Below are positions 1-11,471 of a DNA stretch of 64,000 nt, piece after piece; position 1 is the stretch's first letter; every line of letters begins with the position of its first letter. Position numbers and translations under genes: made by a program. The notes under the pieces were generated by a model, which saw nothing but the letters and a program-made list of their open reading frames with translations, was not told the origin of the DNA and did not search any database. This stretch comes from Eumeta japonica (lineage: Eukaryota; Arthropoda; Insecta; Lepidoptera; Psychidae): positions 102,127 to 166,126 of the forward strand of contig BGZK01001358.1 in the NCBI GenBank assembly GCA_005406025.1, written 5' to 3'.

Positions 1-810
1 AGTGTATTTTAAAATCTCTAAGAGAAGCTTGGAGAATTAGTTGATTAATAGCTTTTCATGCTTTCCAAACTCAAAATATAATATTAATACGTTTTAGCTC
101 TTCGAGTTCATACATGTAAATCTATTTAAATGAAACGATATATTTTTTATTTTTATACAAAGATACGTGTTGTTCGATTTTCATTTACTTTGCAACACTC
201 AACGCAATTTTTAAGCAAAGAAAGTTGATGGATGCTGAACATCAATCCATCAAGAACCTTAGAAATTATTTTGAAAAAATTCTTTTATGCGAATTTTTCG
301 TTAACGATATTTCTCGAACAAACCAACCGACTTTGATGTAGCTTGTAGCGATGTACCTTGCTGTTTAAGCAGAAGAGCTAATTAGCTTTTGGAACTTATC
401 GGTATAGTAATTTAATAAATATTCTAAAAACAGTTTTGGTAATTTTTCCAATACATCCCCGCACATACACATACATCAATACAGACATCACGTGGGAAAT
501 GAATAAAACAAATCCCTAAGACATTAAAATCTGACGAAAAACTTATTTTCTAATTCAATAATTATTTTTTATCTATGAATTACAATATTATGTATAAAAA
601 TTATTAATAAGTAACAATTTCAGCGTGAATCAGTCACTTGTTTTTTTATTGTTAAGAATACCATTTTTAAAATCGTATTTATATAAACACAACTTTGGAG
701 TATTCTGGTTTAATGTTAACCTGTCCAAAAGTGTCTGCCTTATTTAATTTTTAACTCAAAACCAATATACCTTTCGATTAGTACTCGTTGGCTTCTGAAT
801 CAAAAAATAT
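1..810. other. AT-rich unannotated sequence
   Basis: I see no gene, repeat end or strong structure here. The sequence is AT-rich with short homopolymer runs and no open frame of note. It ends where the inverted-repeat element at 811 begins. Confidence 0.5.
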
Positions 811-2606
811 TTTTTAGAGTTCCAAGCCAAAATGGCAAAAGCGGAACCCTTATAGTTTCGTTATGTCCGTCCGTCCGTATGTCACAGGCATTTTATACCA
901 AAACTACAAGACATATATTGATAAAGTTTTTAGTGTAGTTGTCTTGTATAGTCGCTACTTAGTTTGGTGGTTAAATAACAAAAATAAATATTTATAGGAA
1001 AGGGAGGGGAGGGGGACACGCCATACATGTAACAGAAACTGAATAAAAAAATTCTTTAGCAAACTTCAACGAGTGGCACATATTTCGAAAGTTCCTTCAA
1101 AAAAACTTTAAGGTTTTTAAGAATTTTTCCTAATTACGTGAATGATTTCGGAAATAATCGCTGCGAAATTTGCAGAAATTGTGTTCCTCCCCTCTATTTT
1201 CTAAACCGTATATCCAAAAAATATGAAAAAAATAATGAATGTAAGTCTTAATAAATACTTTCAACGAAAATTCTTTTGTATATGGTAGGGTATACTGTTT
1301 TTGAGTTATTGCCAAAGAACTACGCTTCTTAACAAATGAACGTAAGTGTCATGAAGATACGCTTTTACTGATGCACTTTAGTTTGCAGTAGTATACTAGT
1401 TAAATAGCAATAGTCGACATATCTATTTGTTTTTCTAGTTATAGGCAACTAAATTGCTTATAACTATTCTGTTAGGGAAACACGGAAAAATTGTGACAAC
1501 GTACTTTTATCATCTATAGTCCATTTTTGTAATGATGACTTACTCTCGGAATCCTATACTGAGCATGGTCCAAACATGCTCTTGACCAGGTTTTTTTAGA
1601 TCTTTCTTATAAACGCAGTCCCTGGTGTATCCAAGTAAACCAGGCGAAGACTCTGTTACCTATACATCTTACTTATTGATACGATTGCGTAAAATTTTTA
1701 CTCGAATCAAACTCTTCATAAAAGGTGTGTCATGAGCTCTTGAACTATATATGGCTATATCAAATGTACAGTAAAACAGAGCAAAAGGAGAAATAGTCGA
1801 CACAGAATAAACTACAATATGAAAAAGAGATAAAAATACCGGGCAAGTGCGTAACGGGCCACACTAATGTGAGGTTTCGTTGTTGCTAGGTCACAGTGTA
1901 TAGACTTAAAAAGGGCTTTCTTTGTTGGTATGAACTTATTAATTGAGTACACAGTTAAAGAGGTAATAACATTTAAAACGGACCCACATAGGGCGGACAT
2001 TAATGATGTGATTTCATATTACATCGTTCATGAGCTTATATTTACTATATAGTTTACACAACCAACAACGTCATCTACGTAATTTTCAATTGAATTCGTA
2101 TGAAATTTTGCTTTTCGCCTTTTCAAATATATTTTATAAGTTTATCGACTATTACTCTACTATTATCAACTTATAAAGCCTACTTAGCCCTACTTAGCTG
2201 CTTAGTTTTCCTTTTAATTTTGTTACATATGCTATTATAGTGATTATTTTTGACATATCTCAGAATGGAAATACAATTTATTTTTATTTAGCAATTTAAA
2301 GCCCTAATATTTCTCAAACAGATCCCTAAATCGAAAAATAGTTGGTACTGACCCGCAATGTTTTTGTAAGAGCTATCCAACGATATCTTACACCATGGCA
2401 TAGAGGAAACAGAAATTAATCCCTTCTTTACATATGGAAATTTACATACTTTTTTTTTCAAAATTGTTATTTCTACCAATTTCTGGGCGTGATTAATACT
2501 TATAGCTCTACCCATACAGCTAACCCGCGGACAGACAGATAAACGGACGAACGAACATGGCGAGTCCTTGTATAAGTTGTCCTTGTTGACTACGGAACCC
2601 TAAAAA
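811..2606. mobile_element. 1.8 kb inverted-repeat transposable element (lepidopteran GGTTCCG family)
   Basis: The left end starts TTTTTAGAGTTCC and runs into GCGGAACCCTTATAGTTTCG and CCGTCCGTCCGT. The right end reads GACTACGGAACCCTAAAAA, and upstream of it CGGACGAACGAACATGGCGA, so the ends are diverged inverted repeats of roughly 75 bp. Between them lie patches shared with other parts of this window: 811-1600 matches 18345-19050, and about 1835-2060 matches about 47305-47525. No transposase frame is visible; the longest open frames are 60-75 codons and look like chance. From memory, this end motif is very common in moth and butterfly genomes. The superfamily is not clear, and I cannot define a target-site duplication. 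It is probably a non-autonomous DNA transposon. Confidence 0.6.
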
Positions 2607-5600
2607 TGGATAATCGATTGAAAACATTAGTAAACTGTGGTATCTCTTTCTCGCGCCGCAGCAATCATTCGACTACCGTTTGAATCTGAGAGCGTCGCCA
2701 TAAACCGGCGTAATCGTTTGGAAAGGATTGAATGACTTTTGAAATTTTGTAAGTGTCTACCTAATGTTACAAATATGAAAGTTTGTTCGTTGGTATGTAG
2801 TATTATTATACTGTTGTGCAGCGACAGAGCGACGAGTTGGCGTTATTTATTGTATAGAAATAGTTTACGGGCTGGAGAATGACGTAGGCAGTAAACGATT
2901 TTTTTTTTGTCCGGGCATCTGCTAAAACTTATTGAACTCATAGGTAGGAGAATTTGAACATTCTACACGGAATCGTTTGTATGTGCTTCAATATTTCTCT
3001 TTTTCTTTATTTATCTTCATAATACATAATTCCCACAGAAGCGAGTGGGTGACGGCTAATTAGTGTCTACTAATTTTATGATTAGTAAACCATAATTACA
3101 AAATCGGCATAAAATTCCTTTTGTGAGCTGTTTCAATGTTCAAATGACCCTTCAGATACGTTTCGTCTCGTTAAAATACGTAAATTTGATTTAAGCGGCG
3201 TGCATAATCGATTTAATAGATTATATGCATCGAGTGCGAAATTGGGTTCGGAATCGAGTGCCCGCCTGGGACTGTTGAAACTGCGATACAAGTTTCATGT
3301 TCATGATTGTTTTTTAGCCACATATAATGTCTTAAATATGTTTTTCTTTTTATGTTAAAATCAATTTCCACTTCCATGATGTCCAATGCAGAATCTTTTA
3401 AATTTCAAAATGTTTCCAAACTTATGAACATAAAGTTCGGTGTCCAAACATATTAATAAGTCCGTGAACTTGAAATATCTGTATATTGACAGTATTTACA
3501 ATAATAACATTTGCGAGAGAACGCGGTTTGTTGATCAATTTTGAATTTAATCGCAACCCAAAACCCGGATTAATTCAAAACATCCAATACAATTCATCAC
3601 CGTTAAGTATTTTATATGCAGATACAAACTTTACATCGCTGTTTTACTGTAGACGAACAACTGACTAAGAGGGTTTTTATTATCAATTTCATTTAATTTA
3701 AATCACTCCCTTCGTATGTCGTAGAGTATGTCACTTCGTCGATCCTGAACTTTTTTATCGTATTGATACAAATAATAGACGTTGGTCAGCCCCAACTCGC
3801 ACCAGGACAACGAAGGGAGCTCTACCCTCGATATGAAACAAGATTGTGGGAGACTTTCGCGCTGCAGTCGGGTGACATTTAAACTTAACGCCGATTTTAT
3901 CTAAGGATGAACATTTTTATTTTATTTTAAATAAACTATGTCATCAAATTTCTGATAAAAAGATCATGAATACAAATCAACAAATAATTACTGCCGACAC
4001 TTTAGGAATTTCAACAATATGTAAGAAACTTCAGAAGTTAAATTGTTTTTCGTATCAGCCAATGTCAGACAGCACCGTAACCGAGATCGATATCAGTATT
4101 GAAACTACGGCAGTATTTGAGACGAATGTTCTTTGTCAGCGGCCGCTAATAGCATGAGAATGTGTTATAAATACCTTTGCCATTCAATAAATACAAGGTT
4201 CTAGCGATAAAATTAATCGATATCACTTATCGGAATCGACAACAGGTAATATCAATCAAAAGAAGTGTTTTCTCGGCTATGATTGAATTGATTTCGTTTC
4301 AGATAAAAACTGTCGTGAAATGAAATATCGCGCAATATGTTTTGAAAAATAAACGGGAAAATAATGTTCGCTGAAACGGAAAGCTCCTGTATAAGGTATT
4401 CGAAAGCGAGGGTTGCCACTTGCATTATTGGTCTTTTATATTGTTTATAATAGTGATTTGGTAGTAATTTACTATATTTTACTGCACATTTTTTAAGTAA
4501 AGCACCGTGAAAAACGGAGATTAAAACTGAATAGTTCCCATGATTGCCGCATTTTCTCGAAAAAAAAAATCAATGAACATTAACAGCAGTTTTTTTTATT
4601 AAATAAAAATTTTATTATGTCTTTCTAGTCAACTCTAGAACTACAGAAGAGGAAATTCTCCCAATGGGTTAAATATTTTGTTATATATTTTACAATTTAG
4701 ATTTTCTATATAAAATGGGTAACTTCCATGCAGATTTTAAGGAAGGGGACAACCATTGATTACTCAACGCAGGGGTTTAGAGTGCAATAATTGGATGTCT
4801 GATTGCAACGAATGCAGGGACGCTGATTGCGACAAGAACGAATTATTGAATGTAAATTGTCGAATAGCGCAAGATTTCCTTCCCCTTTAGTGCATTAGGC
4901 TTACGCGCCTTAAGCATTGTTGCGTGAGCTTTTTTTTTGATCTGGGTATACCTTTGTTGCATTTGAATATTTTCTTTTTCAATTTCAATAAAAAGGATAG
5001 TTATGAAAAGAAAGGAAAGTTTTATTAAAGATAATATTGTATTAATGCTATAAATATTGTTATTTAACACCGGTAAGAGTTCATGATAATCCTTACATTA
5101 ATATTAACAAGTAATTTCCGTTCACTGTCGTTCTCTGTTAAAGGTATTCTTTAGTTACGCAACTATCAGTCATATGTTAATACTAAAGTTTTTCGCGGTT
5201 TTTAGTACTTGAAAGCGTTATCAATTTTATATATCTCATCCCTTCCAAAGGTTGAAAATCGAGATTTTTACATATCATTTTATTAATGATAGCGATTTAC
5301 GTCGGTTCAAATACATTTCGGTTAACAATTTTACTTGCTTAGTAAATTGTGCTACCACTGGTCCTATATGGCTACAGTATAGAAAATATGGACTTTCATG
5401 GACGTTGTTTGCCGTCGTAGGTAGACGCTAGTGGGCGTTTGCTACTGCCGATTGTAACGAAAGTCACGAAATTTATGTCTCTATTTTGAAGCTTTCCACG
5501 AATACCTCTCATGAATAGACCGATTCTTGAAATTTTAACTCCATCTAAAATTGGCGAACACGTCCATAGATAATTAGACGTAAGAAAGCTTTGCTATCGA

Positions 5601-5949
5601 CACCGCCATCGAGATCTATTTAACTACCGATGATTACTACAGCACTTTAGTCATTGAGACAGTTAAAATACTTTCAAAAAGATCATTTTAATATTTCTCA
5701 TCTTATTAATAAAATGTATACTATTTTTAAGGTTATTCAAAATCTAGTCAACCGATCGAACTTAAATTTTCAATCAACCTGAAGTGAGCGGTCCTCTCCG
5801 ACCTTATTCAGTTGACTAATTTAACGTAAAAATGTAAAAACACTTTTATGAAAATTTTTCCCCGATAATAAAACTTGATCGAATTGATCAACTTCGATAC
5901 GATTTGCGATATTGGATCTAGTTTTTTTGATGAATAGAATTAATATTGC
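2607..5949. other. Intergenic/intronic sequence without recognised gene
   Basis: No coding signal is visible. About 2755-2790 (ACAAATATGAAAGTTTGTTC) resembles the tail found on many lepidopteran interspersed repeats. About 4760-4840 has a short run of repeated GATTGCAACGA/GATTGCGAC phrases. Otherwise it is AT-rich single-copy-looking sequence. Confidence 0.4.
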
Positions 5950-6049
5950 TTGATTAACTTAAATTTTTTTAATAACTTTATCTTAGGGATTACTCAAATC
6001 TCCTGCTTAGACGCATATCATCTGCTCTGCTCCGAAAAAAATACATTGG

Positions 6050-6180
6050 CGAATACACACGCAGATATACGCACAATCATGCGAATACACCTTCACACCT
6101 ACACACATGCGTACACACGCTTACATGCGTACATGCGTACACACGCTTACGTATGCATGCATTCTCACGGGCAGGCGTGC
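6050..6180. repeat. CA/ACACGC-rich microsatellite-like tract
   Basis: An imperfect run of ACAC, ACGC, ACATGCGTACA and CACGCTTAC units. It creates a spurious open frame of about 106 codons (5950-6270, plus) rich in His, Thr and Tyr. I treat that frame as a repeat artefact and not a gene. Confidence 0.65.
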
Positions 6181-6294
6181 AAATTACGAAGGCTGCAGCC
6201 GGAAGATCCAAAAAAATGCAAATTTTTTTACAAATTAATTGATTTAATGATTACAAAATTTAACTTATAATTAGCGACTATAATTAGAATAGCG

Positions 6295-6500
6295 ACTGCG
6301 TTGGCCGATGGGTGTGCCAAGAGTGGGCGCTCCGCGGCGACGTGCGGGCGTGAGGGGGTTATCCCCTCCACTTCGTCTGGTACAGACGTTCCCGGTGGAG
6401 ACGCGGCATAGAGTCTTCGACTTAAAATCGACTAGTAAACATCGCGAACCTAGTCAGCACTTTTGGTGCGCAACAGTCCGTAACGAGTGTGCGATGGTCC
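6295..6500. other. GC- and CpG-rich island of unknown origin
   Basis: About 200 bp with clearly higher G+C and CpG than the flanks (for example GGGCGCTCCGCGGCGACG and TATCCCCTCCACTTCG). An 81-codon plus-strand frame (6308-6553) crosses it but has no recognisable domain. It could be the 5' end of a retroelement, a regulatory block or an old gene fragment. I cannot choose between these. Confidence 0.35.
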
Positions 6501-6689
6501 ATGACGTGCACGCAAATAGTATTCTAGAACCTCAAAATGTGAACATCTTGTGAAAATTCGAATTTTGAATATCGGGCTGAAAACAGTATCTTTTCGAGTT
6601 TTGAGAAGATAAAAAAAAAATTTTTAGCTCTGATGACATAAGAAATTAAAAAAAAAAAATTTTGGCTCTAATGGCATTTACACGAGAAT

Positions 6690-7110
6690 TCCGTCTTAAA
6701 CCATTGCGCGCGTAAATTACCGTAAATTACTCGTTATCGCGATTGTTTCGATGACTATAAACCCGACTATGTCTAGATGATTTGATTCGCACTTGACCGT
6801 TTCTGCAAAACGTATTTTGATTTATTTAATTTATTTTTATTGTACGAACGAGTTGCACCGAGAAGAAATATTACTCCTTATTCGATGCGAAATGGAAATT
6901 CCTCATTCCGGTACATTAATAAAACAATTTCCACGGCCCGTCCGCGGCCCGCCTTAGTTCATCGCGATATTAATTTCGTCTCTCAATTTTTCGGACGACG
7001 TCGTAACGGAACGGTTTTTATTAGGTTTTTATGAATTTCATGAGTAAACGGTCGGCTTTTTCGGAACACGCCGTCGAATCGTTCACTTGAATTTTATCGC
7101 TTTAAGTGGC
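6690..7110. promoter_or_regulatory. CpG-bearing, TTAAT-rich block (possible conserved non-coding element)
   Basis: Unlike its flanks, this block keeps many CpGs (CGCGATATTAATTTCGTC, GGACGACGTCGTAACGG) among AT-rich homeodomain-like TTAAT/ATTAA words. No repeat family is recognised and no coding frame is convincing. Retained CpG plus TAAT words is what I would expect of a constrained enhancer, but this is inference only. Confidence 0.2.
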
Positions 7111-7573
7111 GCCACCGAGTCTTAAATCTTTAGCTAGTAAATCTTTGTCTCGTGCAACCTTCTTGCAATTTTTTCAATGCAGATTGTAAGGTGCGGCTTC
7201 TGACGTGCGCTCAGACGCACAAAGTGCTTAAGTTGAGAACTCATTAAGCAGTTTTTTCTTGATAAGTATTCGATACTTTTCGGGTTGGAACCACCGTCGT
7301 TAACCTTAAGCAGCGAGCTTCCATTAGCCTGAGAAAAAGTGTTTTTAGTAAGTTTCATGTTCTTTCCTATCTCCTCACAGGTTTTAGTGTTCTAGAATAA
7401 TGTTATAGTCAGTGTGAGTGAGTAGAAAAACACATTTATTAGATGAGTTATTACCCCGGTCTGAATTAATAACGGGCGAGAATTATACAAGCGACAGCTT
7501 CTATTCGTAAGATGCTTTCGTCTACCGTTTTTGTTCTCTACCCGATAAATTAAATGATGATTATTACGCTAGT

Positions 7574-7730
7574 ATAGTACAACGCACGAAAGTGTGCCAC
7601 TGTGAAATTAGTCACAAAAGCGTCGCAATGGCGTAAAATTGACACGCGGCGGAGAAGAAAGAAGGGTCGGGGAACGTTAAACGTTAAACTCAGGCAATTC
7701 ACAACGCCAAAATTTCGTGCGTTGTACTGT
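7574..7730. mobile_element. Mini-MITE with TA-flanked inverted ends
   Basis: The 16-bp arm AGTACAACGCACGAAA at 7576-7591 is exactly inverted at 7713-7728. TA dinucleotides lie next to both outer ends, which fits a Tc1/mariner-type target duplication. The whole unit is about 155 bp and non-coding. The core contains ACGTTAAACGTTAAAC, a short tandem duplication. Confidence 0.5.
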
Positions 7731-7739
7731 ATATAATGA

Positions 7740-8830
7740 GTGACAAAAATTCTTGTTGTTGTAGGCCAGGGCATGTGTGACCACTGGGCTATACAAATGT
7801 GTCTGCGTTTACTTATTTACTGTATTTAGACAAAATCGATACGATAAATTTTTCAGTAAACCTCCTATTTATAGTAGACGAATAAGATATCTATCTGAGA
7901 AATAAATGAAAAAAAAAAAGGAAATGATGAACGCTTCTTAGTCAAAAAAAGGTTCTGTTCACGATTTGTTTTTCATTTGCTCGAGAAAAAGCTAATTAAC
8001 TTTCAAATGTAAGAGATCCTATATACTATTATATGTTTTAGTCTTCGATCTCCTGAACGAGTATATAATTAAATACACCGTTGAATGAACCTATGTTATA
8101 TATAAAAATTCGGCCTTCGTATGTTTGTGGTCGCAAACTTCGAAGCTCAATATAGCAAATGACTTGAAATTTTGATATTATATTGCATCCGAATACGAGC
8201 GTTTTTTCCTATGTATTGCTTACAAATCAGCACGAGTAACGTACCTTGTAATTTATTTTAATACTAGAACTTGCTACGGCTTCGTCCAAATAACCGTTAA
8301 CGAGGTTGAAATCGAGCGGGATTAGAATCATAGGCGTGACCGGGATTGAAATGAAGAATAGTATACCTGGATTAGAACAGAGAGTGGAAATGACATTAGG
8401 ATTAACAGCAGCGATAAATACGAAGGTATATATTCTAAGAGCACGCGGGCGACGCCGCATGCGCTAGTACTATCATCATCAAAATACAACTACACAATAA
8501 CCATATAAAGATATATTTGAAAACCGGATCGAGATTGATCTATTTGAATCTCTTATTTTTCTATAACTTTCATCTGTGTTTATCTGTTTGAGCAGATATT
8601 ATGCAAAAACAACTGAATCGAGTTTGATGGCATTTACTACTTTAAAACGTCACTCATTAAATACTACTTTATACTTAGTTGTTTAGAAAAGAATATAAGT
8701 GAAAATTTTTCGATATATCGTGGATTATAGAGAACTTTTACATGTAATCATTGAATTAAATAGAAACAACGATACGAAGCAGTGATTTCTTTAATTAGAT
8801 CCCTTGTCAAGGTTAAATTAAAATTACATA
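7740..8830. other. No gene seen
   Basis: AT-rich sequence. About 8105-8200 (CTTCGTATGTTTGTGGTCGC and following) resembles a decayed tail of a common lepidopteran interspersed repeat. No coding frame is supported. Confidence 0.35.
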
Positions 8831-8838
8831 AAAAAAAA

Positions 8839-9524
8839 AGAGTGTGTGTACTTATGTACACGCGTTAGAAGTTATACTTCTTTGGCGTATGAATAATATT
8901 TAAAATAACTCAAATGCAGTAGTAATCGACAATAAATATTAAAATCAATCAAAACGATTTTGTTTAATTGAAAATGTTTTATTAACGTAACAATATAACA
9001 ATACAGTACAAATATATAATCATTATTCATTATGTGAATGAGTCAAATACATTTAAAAAAAGAGTGTGTGTACTTATTATTCAATTATTTGTTAGAAAAA
9101 TAATAAGTTCGTTAGAAATATATCTATATATTATACTTACATGGTTAACCTCTAATATTTAAAAACACTTCAAATTTTCACAATTTTTCACAACACAATG
9201 TTAAAAGTTTACAAATAATGTTTATATATATAATAAATTGAACAAAAATAATAATTATAGAAAATTAATACTCAAAATTGATTATTCATATGAATACTAT
9301 ATTTTGCAAGAACTGGGTTATGAATATAAGTACTATGTAATATATAGCATGAACACTCTGTACTATGTACTATATAGTATGAACACTCAGTATTGTAACT
9401 ATATTCAGTGTTGAAAATATATTTTTTATTATTTCTATTCTGTGGCTAACTTCATCATGTCGTTTGTGCGCGCGCAGCTTACAAATTCACTCTCATCCAA
9501 ACGTGCCAAAAGAAGTATAACTTC
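8839..9524. mobile_element. Unclassified element with inverted ends (GAAGTTATACTTCTTTGGCG)
   Basis: GAAGTTATACTTCTTTGGCG at 8868-8887 is inverted, with small changes, at 9502-9524. A second feature is the direct repeat AGAGTGTGTGTACTTAT at 8839 and again at 9061. The phrase CACGCGTTAGAAGTTATACTTC is one I associate with lepidopteran repeats. No protein is encoded. Limits are approximate and no target-site duplication was found. Confidence 0.4.
9331..9390. repeat. 30-bp tandem duplication
   Basis: Two adjacent 30-bp units, each beginning TACTATGTA and ending GAACACTC(T/A)G, with three differences. It lies inside the 8839-9524 repeat. Confidence 0.85.
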
Positions 9525-9636
9525 AATAAGTTTTCACGATTTGAAAGAAAGATTTCAATAAGTCAAACATTGCGAATTATTCAAAATGTATTTAGCTTAA
9601 TGAGGAAATGTCTTCAAAAAGTCTATGTTCAGTAGG

Positions 9637-9715
9637 CACAAACACGCTCGCAAACACGCACGCATTTATGCATTCTTGTACGCCCCCACCTTCGTACGCA
9701 CGCGCGTGCACACAC
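9637..9715. repeat. CACGC/ACGCACGC-rich low-complexity tract
   Basis: Alternating purine-pyrimidine sequence (CAAACACGCACGC, GTACGCACGCGCGTGCACAC). It is a degenerate CA/CG microsatellite with Z-DNA-forming character. Confidence 0.6.
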
Positions 9716-11430
9716 CATAGGCATACAAATGACTTTTAAAATGTTCACAGTACTTTTTGTGCTTTAAAAAAAAATTATTGAAAATCTGGATTACTGAAAA
9801 TTTCTTGGAAAGGGTAACCTACTAAGTTTATGCAGTATTTAATTTTCTTGAGGAGCTAAAAAAGAAGTGGAAATATTACAAGACAAGGACGAAAGCAAAC
9901 TATTTGGGGAACGTTGTGGTATAAAATTAAATTTGTTTCAATTTATACCGAAAAATGGAATTTTTTATTTAAAAAATTAAACTTATTTAACTTTATAAGA
10001 CAGCAATCACTTAAAATGTAAATTCGTCTAAACTGATCTTTTCTTACTTCAAATACTTTTTTATTTAATAAGCATCGACAGAGATGTTGATTATCTATAC
10101 GTAAATAAACAAATATTTCACTGAACTAGAGTTAAGTACTTTTTTTCTCCTCTGTCTATCAATTTCCCATTTTGCCTTTTTTTTGGTAGTCGCTGACGAA
10201 CTTTAGTGTTACCAAAAAAAAAAAAATTGTAAACAGTTTTTTTCCCTTTTCGTTGTGTCGTAGCCTTTGTTTAGAAGTCCTATTCTTTACGTTCCTGTCA
10301 ACGTGTATGGTCTCAGACATACAATGAACGAATGTATAAGAGTAGATAAAAAAATGTTGGAAACATGCAAATTAATTTATGTTTTCTTCAAATTTTCAAT
10401 AAGTTAAAATTCATTGGGCAAACGCTAGTCTTAATTAATTTATATTATCTGACATATTAAGAACAAGGAGGGTTTAGAACTGGAGAGTACGCAATTTTGT
10501 TTTATTTAGCATAATTTTGGATCAAAATTGGTGGGAGACGAGGTAAACACGTGACGCCCACACGCAACTAACATCCGTCTCCTGCGCCACAAAATTCACT
10601 CAACATACAAAATAGTTTTCTCGTTTACACTACTTTTAGATAAAACAAGTAAAAGAGAAATAGCGTTATGTTTATGTAATTGGCATGTGGCAGATTTTAA
10701 TTAAGTCAACGGATGTAACGCGAAAGCGCAGCATAATCAGCGGCGCTTAATACGTTTTGGTCGCGACAAATATTTTGGTGCACAGTGGCTTTGGGTGTTG
10801 TGACCAACTATTATCTAGTGATATATCGACGCATGGATTAAGCGGTTTTTTAAAATCGCCTTCATTCATATTTCGAGAAACATTGCTACCTAAAAAAATG
10901 TAAGGTTATTAGTTATTAATAAAGGCAAAAAGCGAATAAACGATAAAATTTATTATAAAATTAGATGCTCTATGTGTCATCTTGAAAATGAAACAATAAA
11001 GTAATAGTTCAATGCATTTACTATTATTATATGTGATTTTTTTATTATTATTACTTAAAGTACTTTATTGTCCTTCACCTTGAATTAATTTTCTACATAA
11101 CTGATGGACACATTTTTTTGGATCACATTTTTTTCTTAAAAACGCAATTCTTATGTCAACATATACTTTCATTACACTTTTCGTCAACTCTATAATATGG
11201 TTAACTGTACCAACGTGATATATGCGATAAAAAAATGTCTGGTAAAAGATTCACTCCAATAAATTTATTAAAAACTTGGTAAATATATATTAAGTAGTAT
11301 ATTGTGGTTTTAATACTCTGCCGTCAATTCCCCTTCGCAATTCAATTCTAATTTGACGACAAACACGTATAACATTTTGTAAAGGATAGAAAATGTGACC
11401 TGTATTTTTATAAAAAGAAAGGCTTTCTTT
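9716..11430. other. No gene seen; contains small hairpin and one arm of a long-range inverted repeat
   Basis: AT-rich. A short hairpin (TTTTTTTTGGTA ... TACCAAAAAAAA) lies near 10177-10222. The 28-bp segment at 10465-10492 recurs inverted at 14401-14428, on the other side of the P-like transposase relic. About 10535-10600 is richer in CpG (CACGTGACGCCCACACGC). Confidence 0.4.
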
Positions 11431-11471
11431 GTCAGTATCACTTAATAAAGCCGACGCACAAGTATCACATC

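Noticed and set aside
5950..6270. 106-codon plus-strand frame
   Set aside because: Driven by ACAC/ACGC low-complexity sequence; no domain and no conserved start context.
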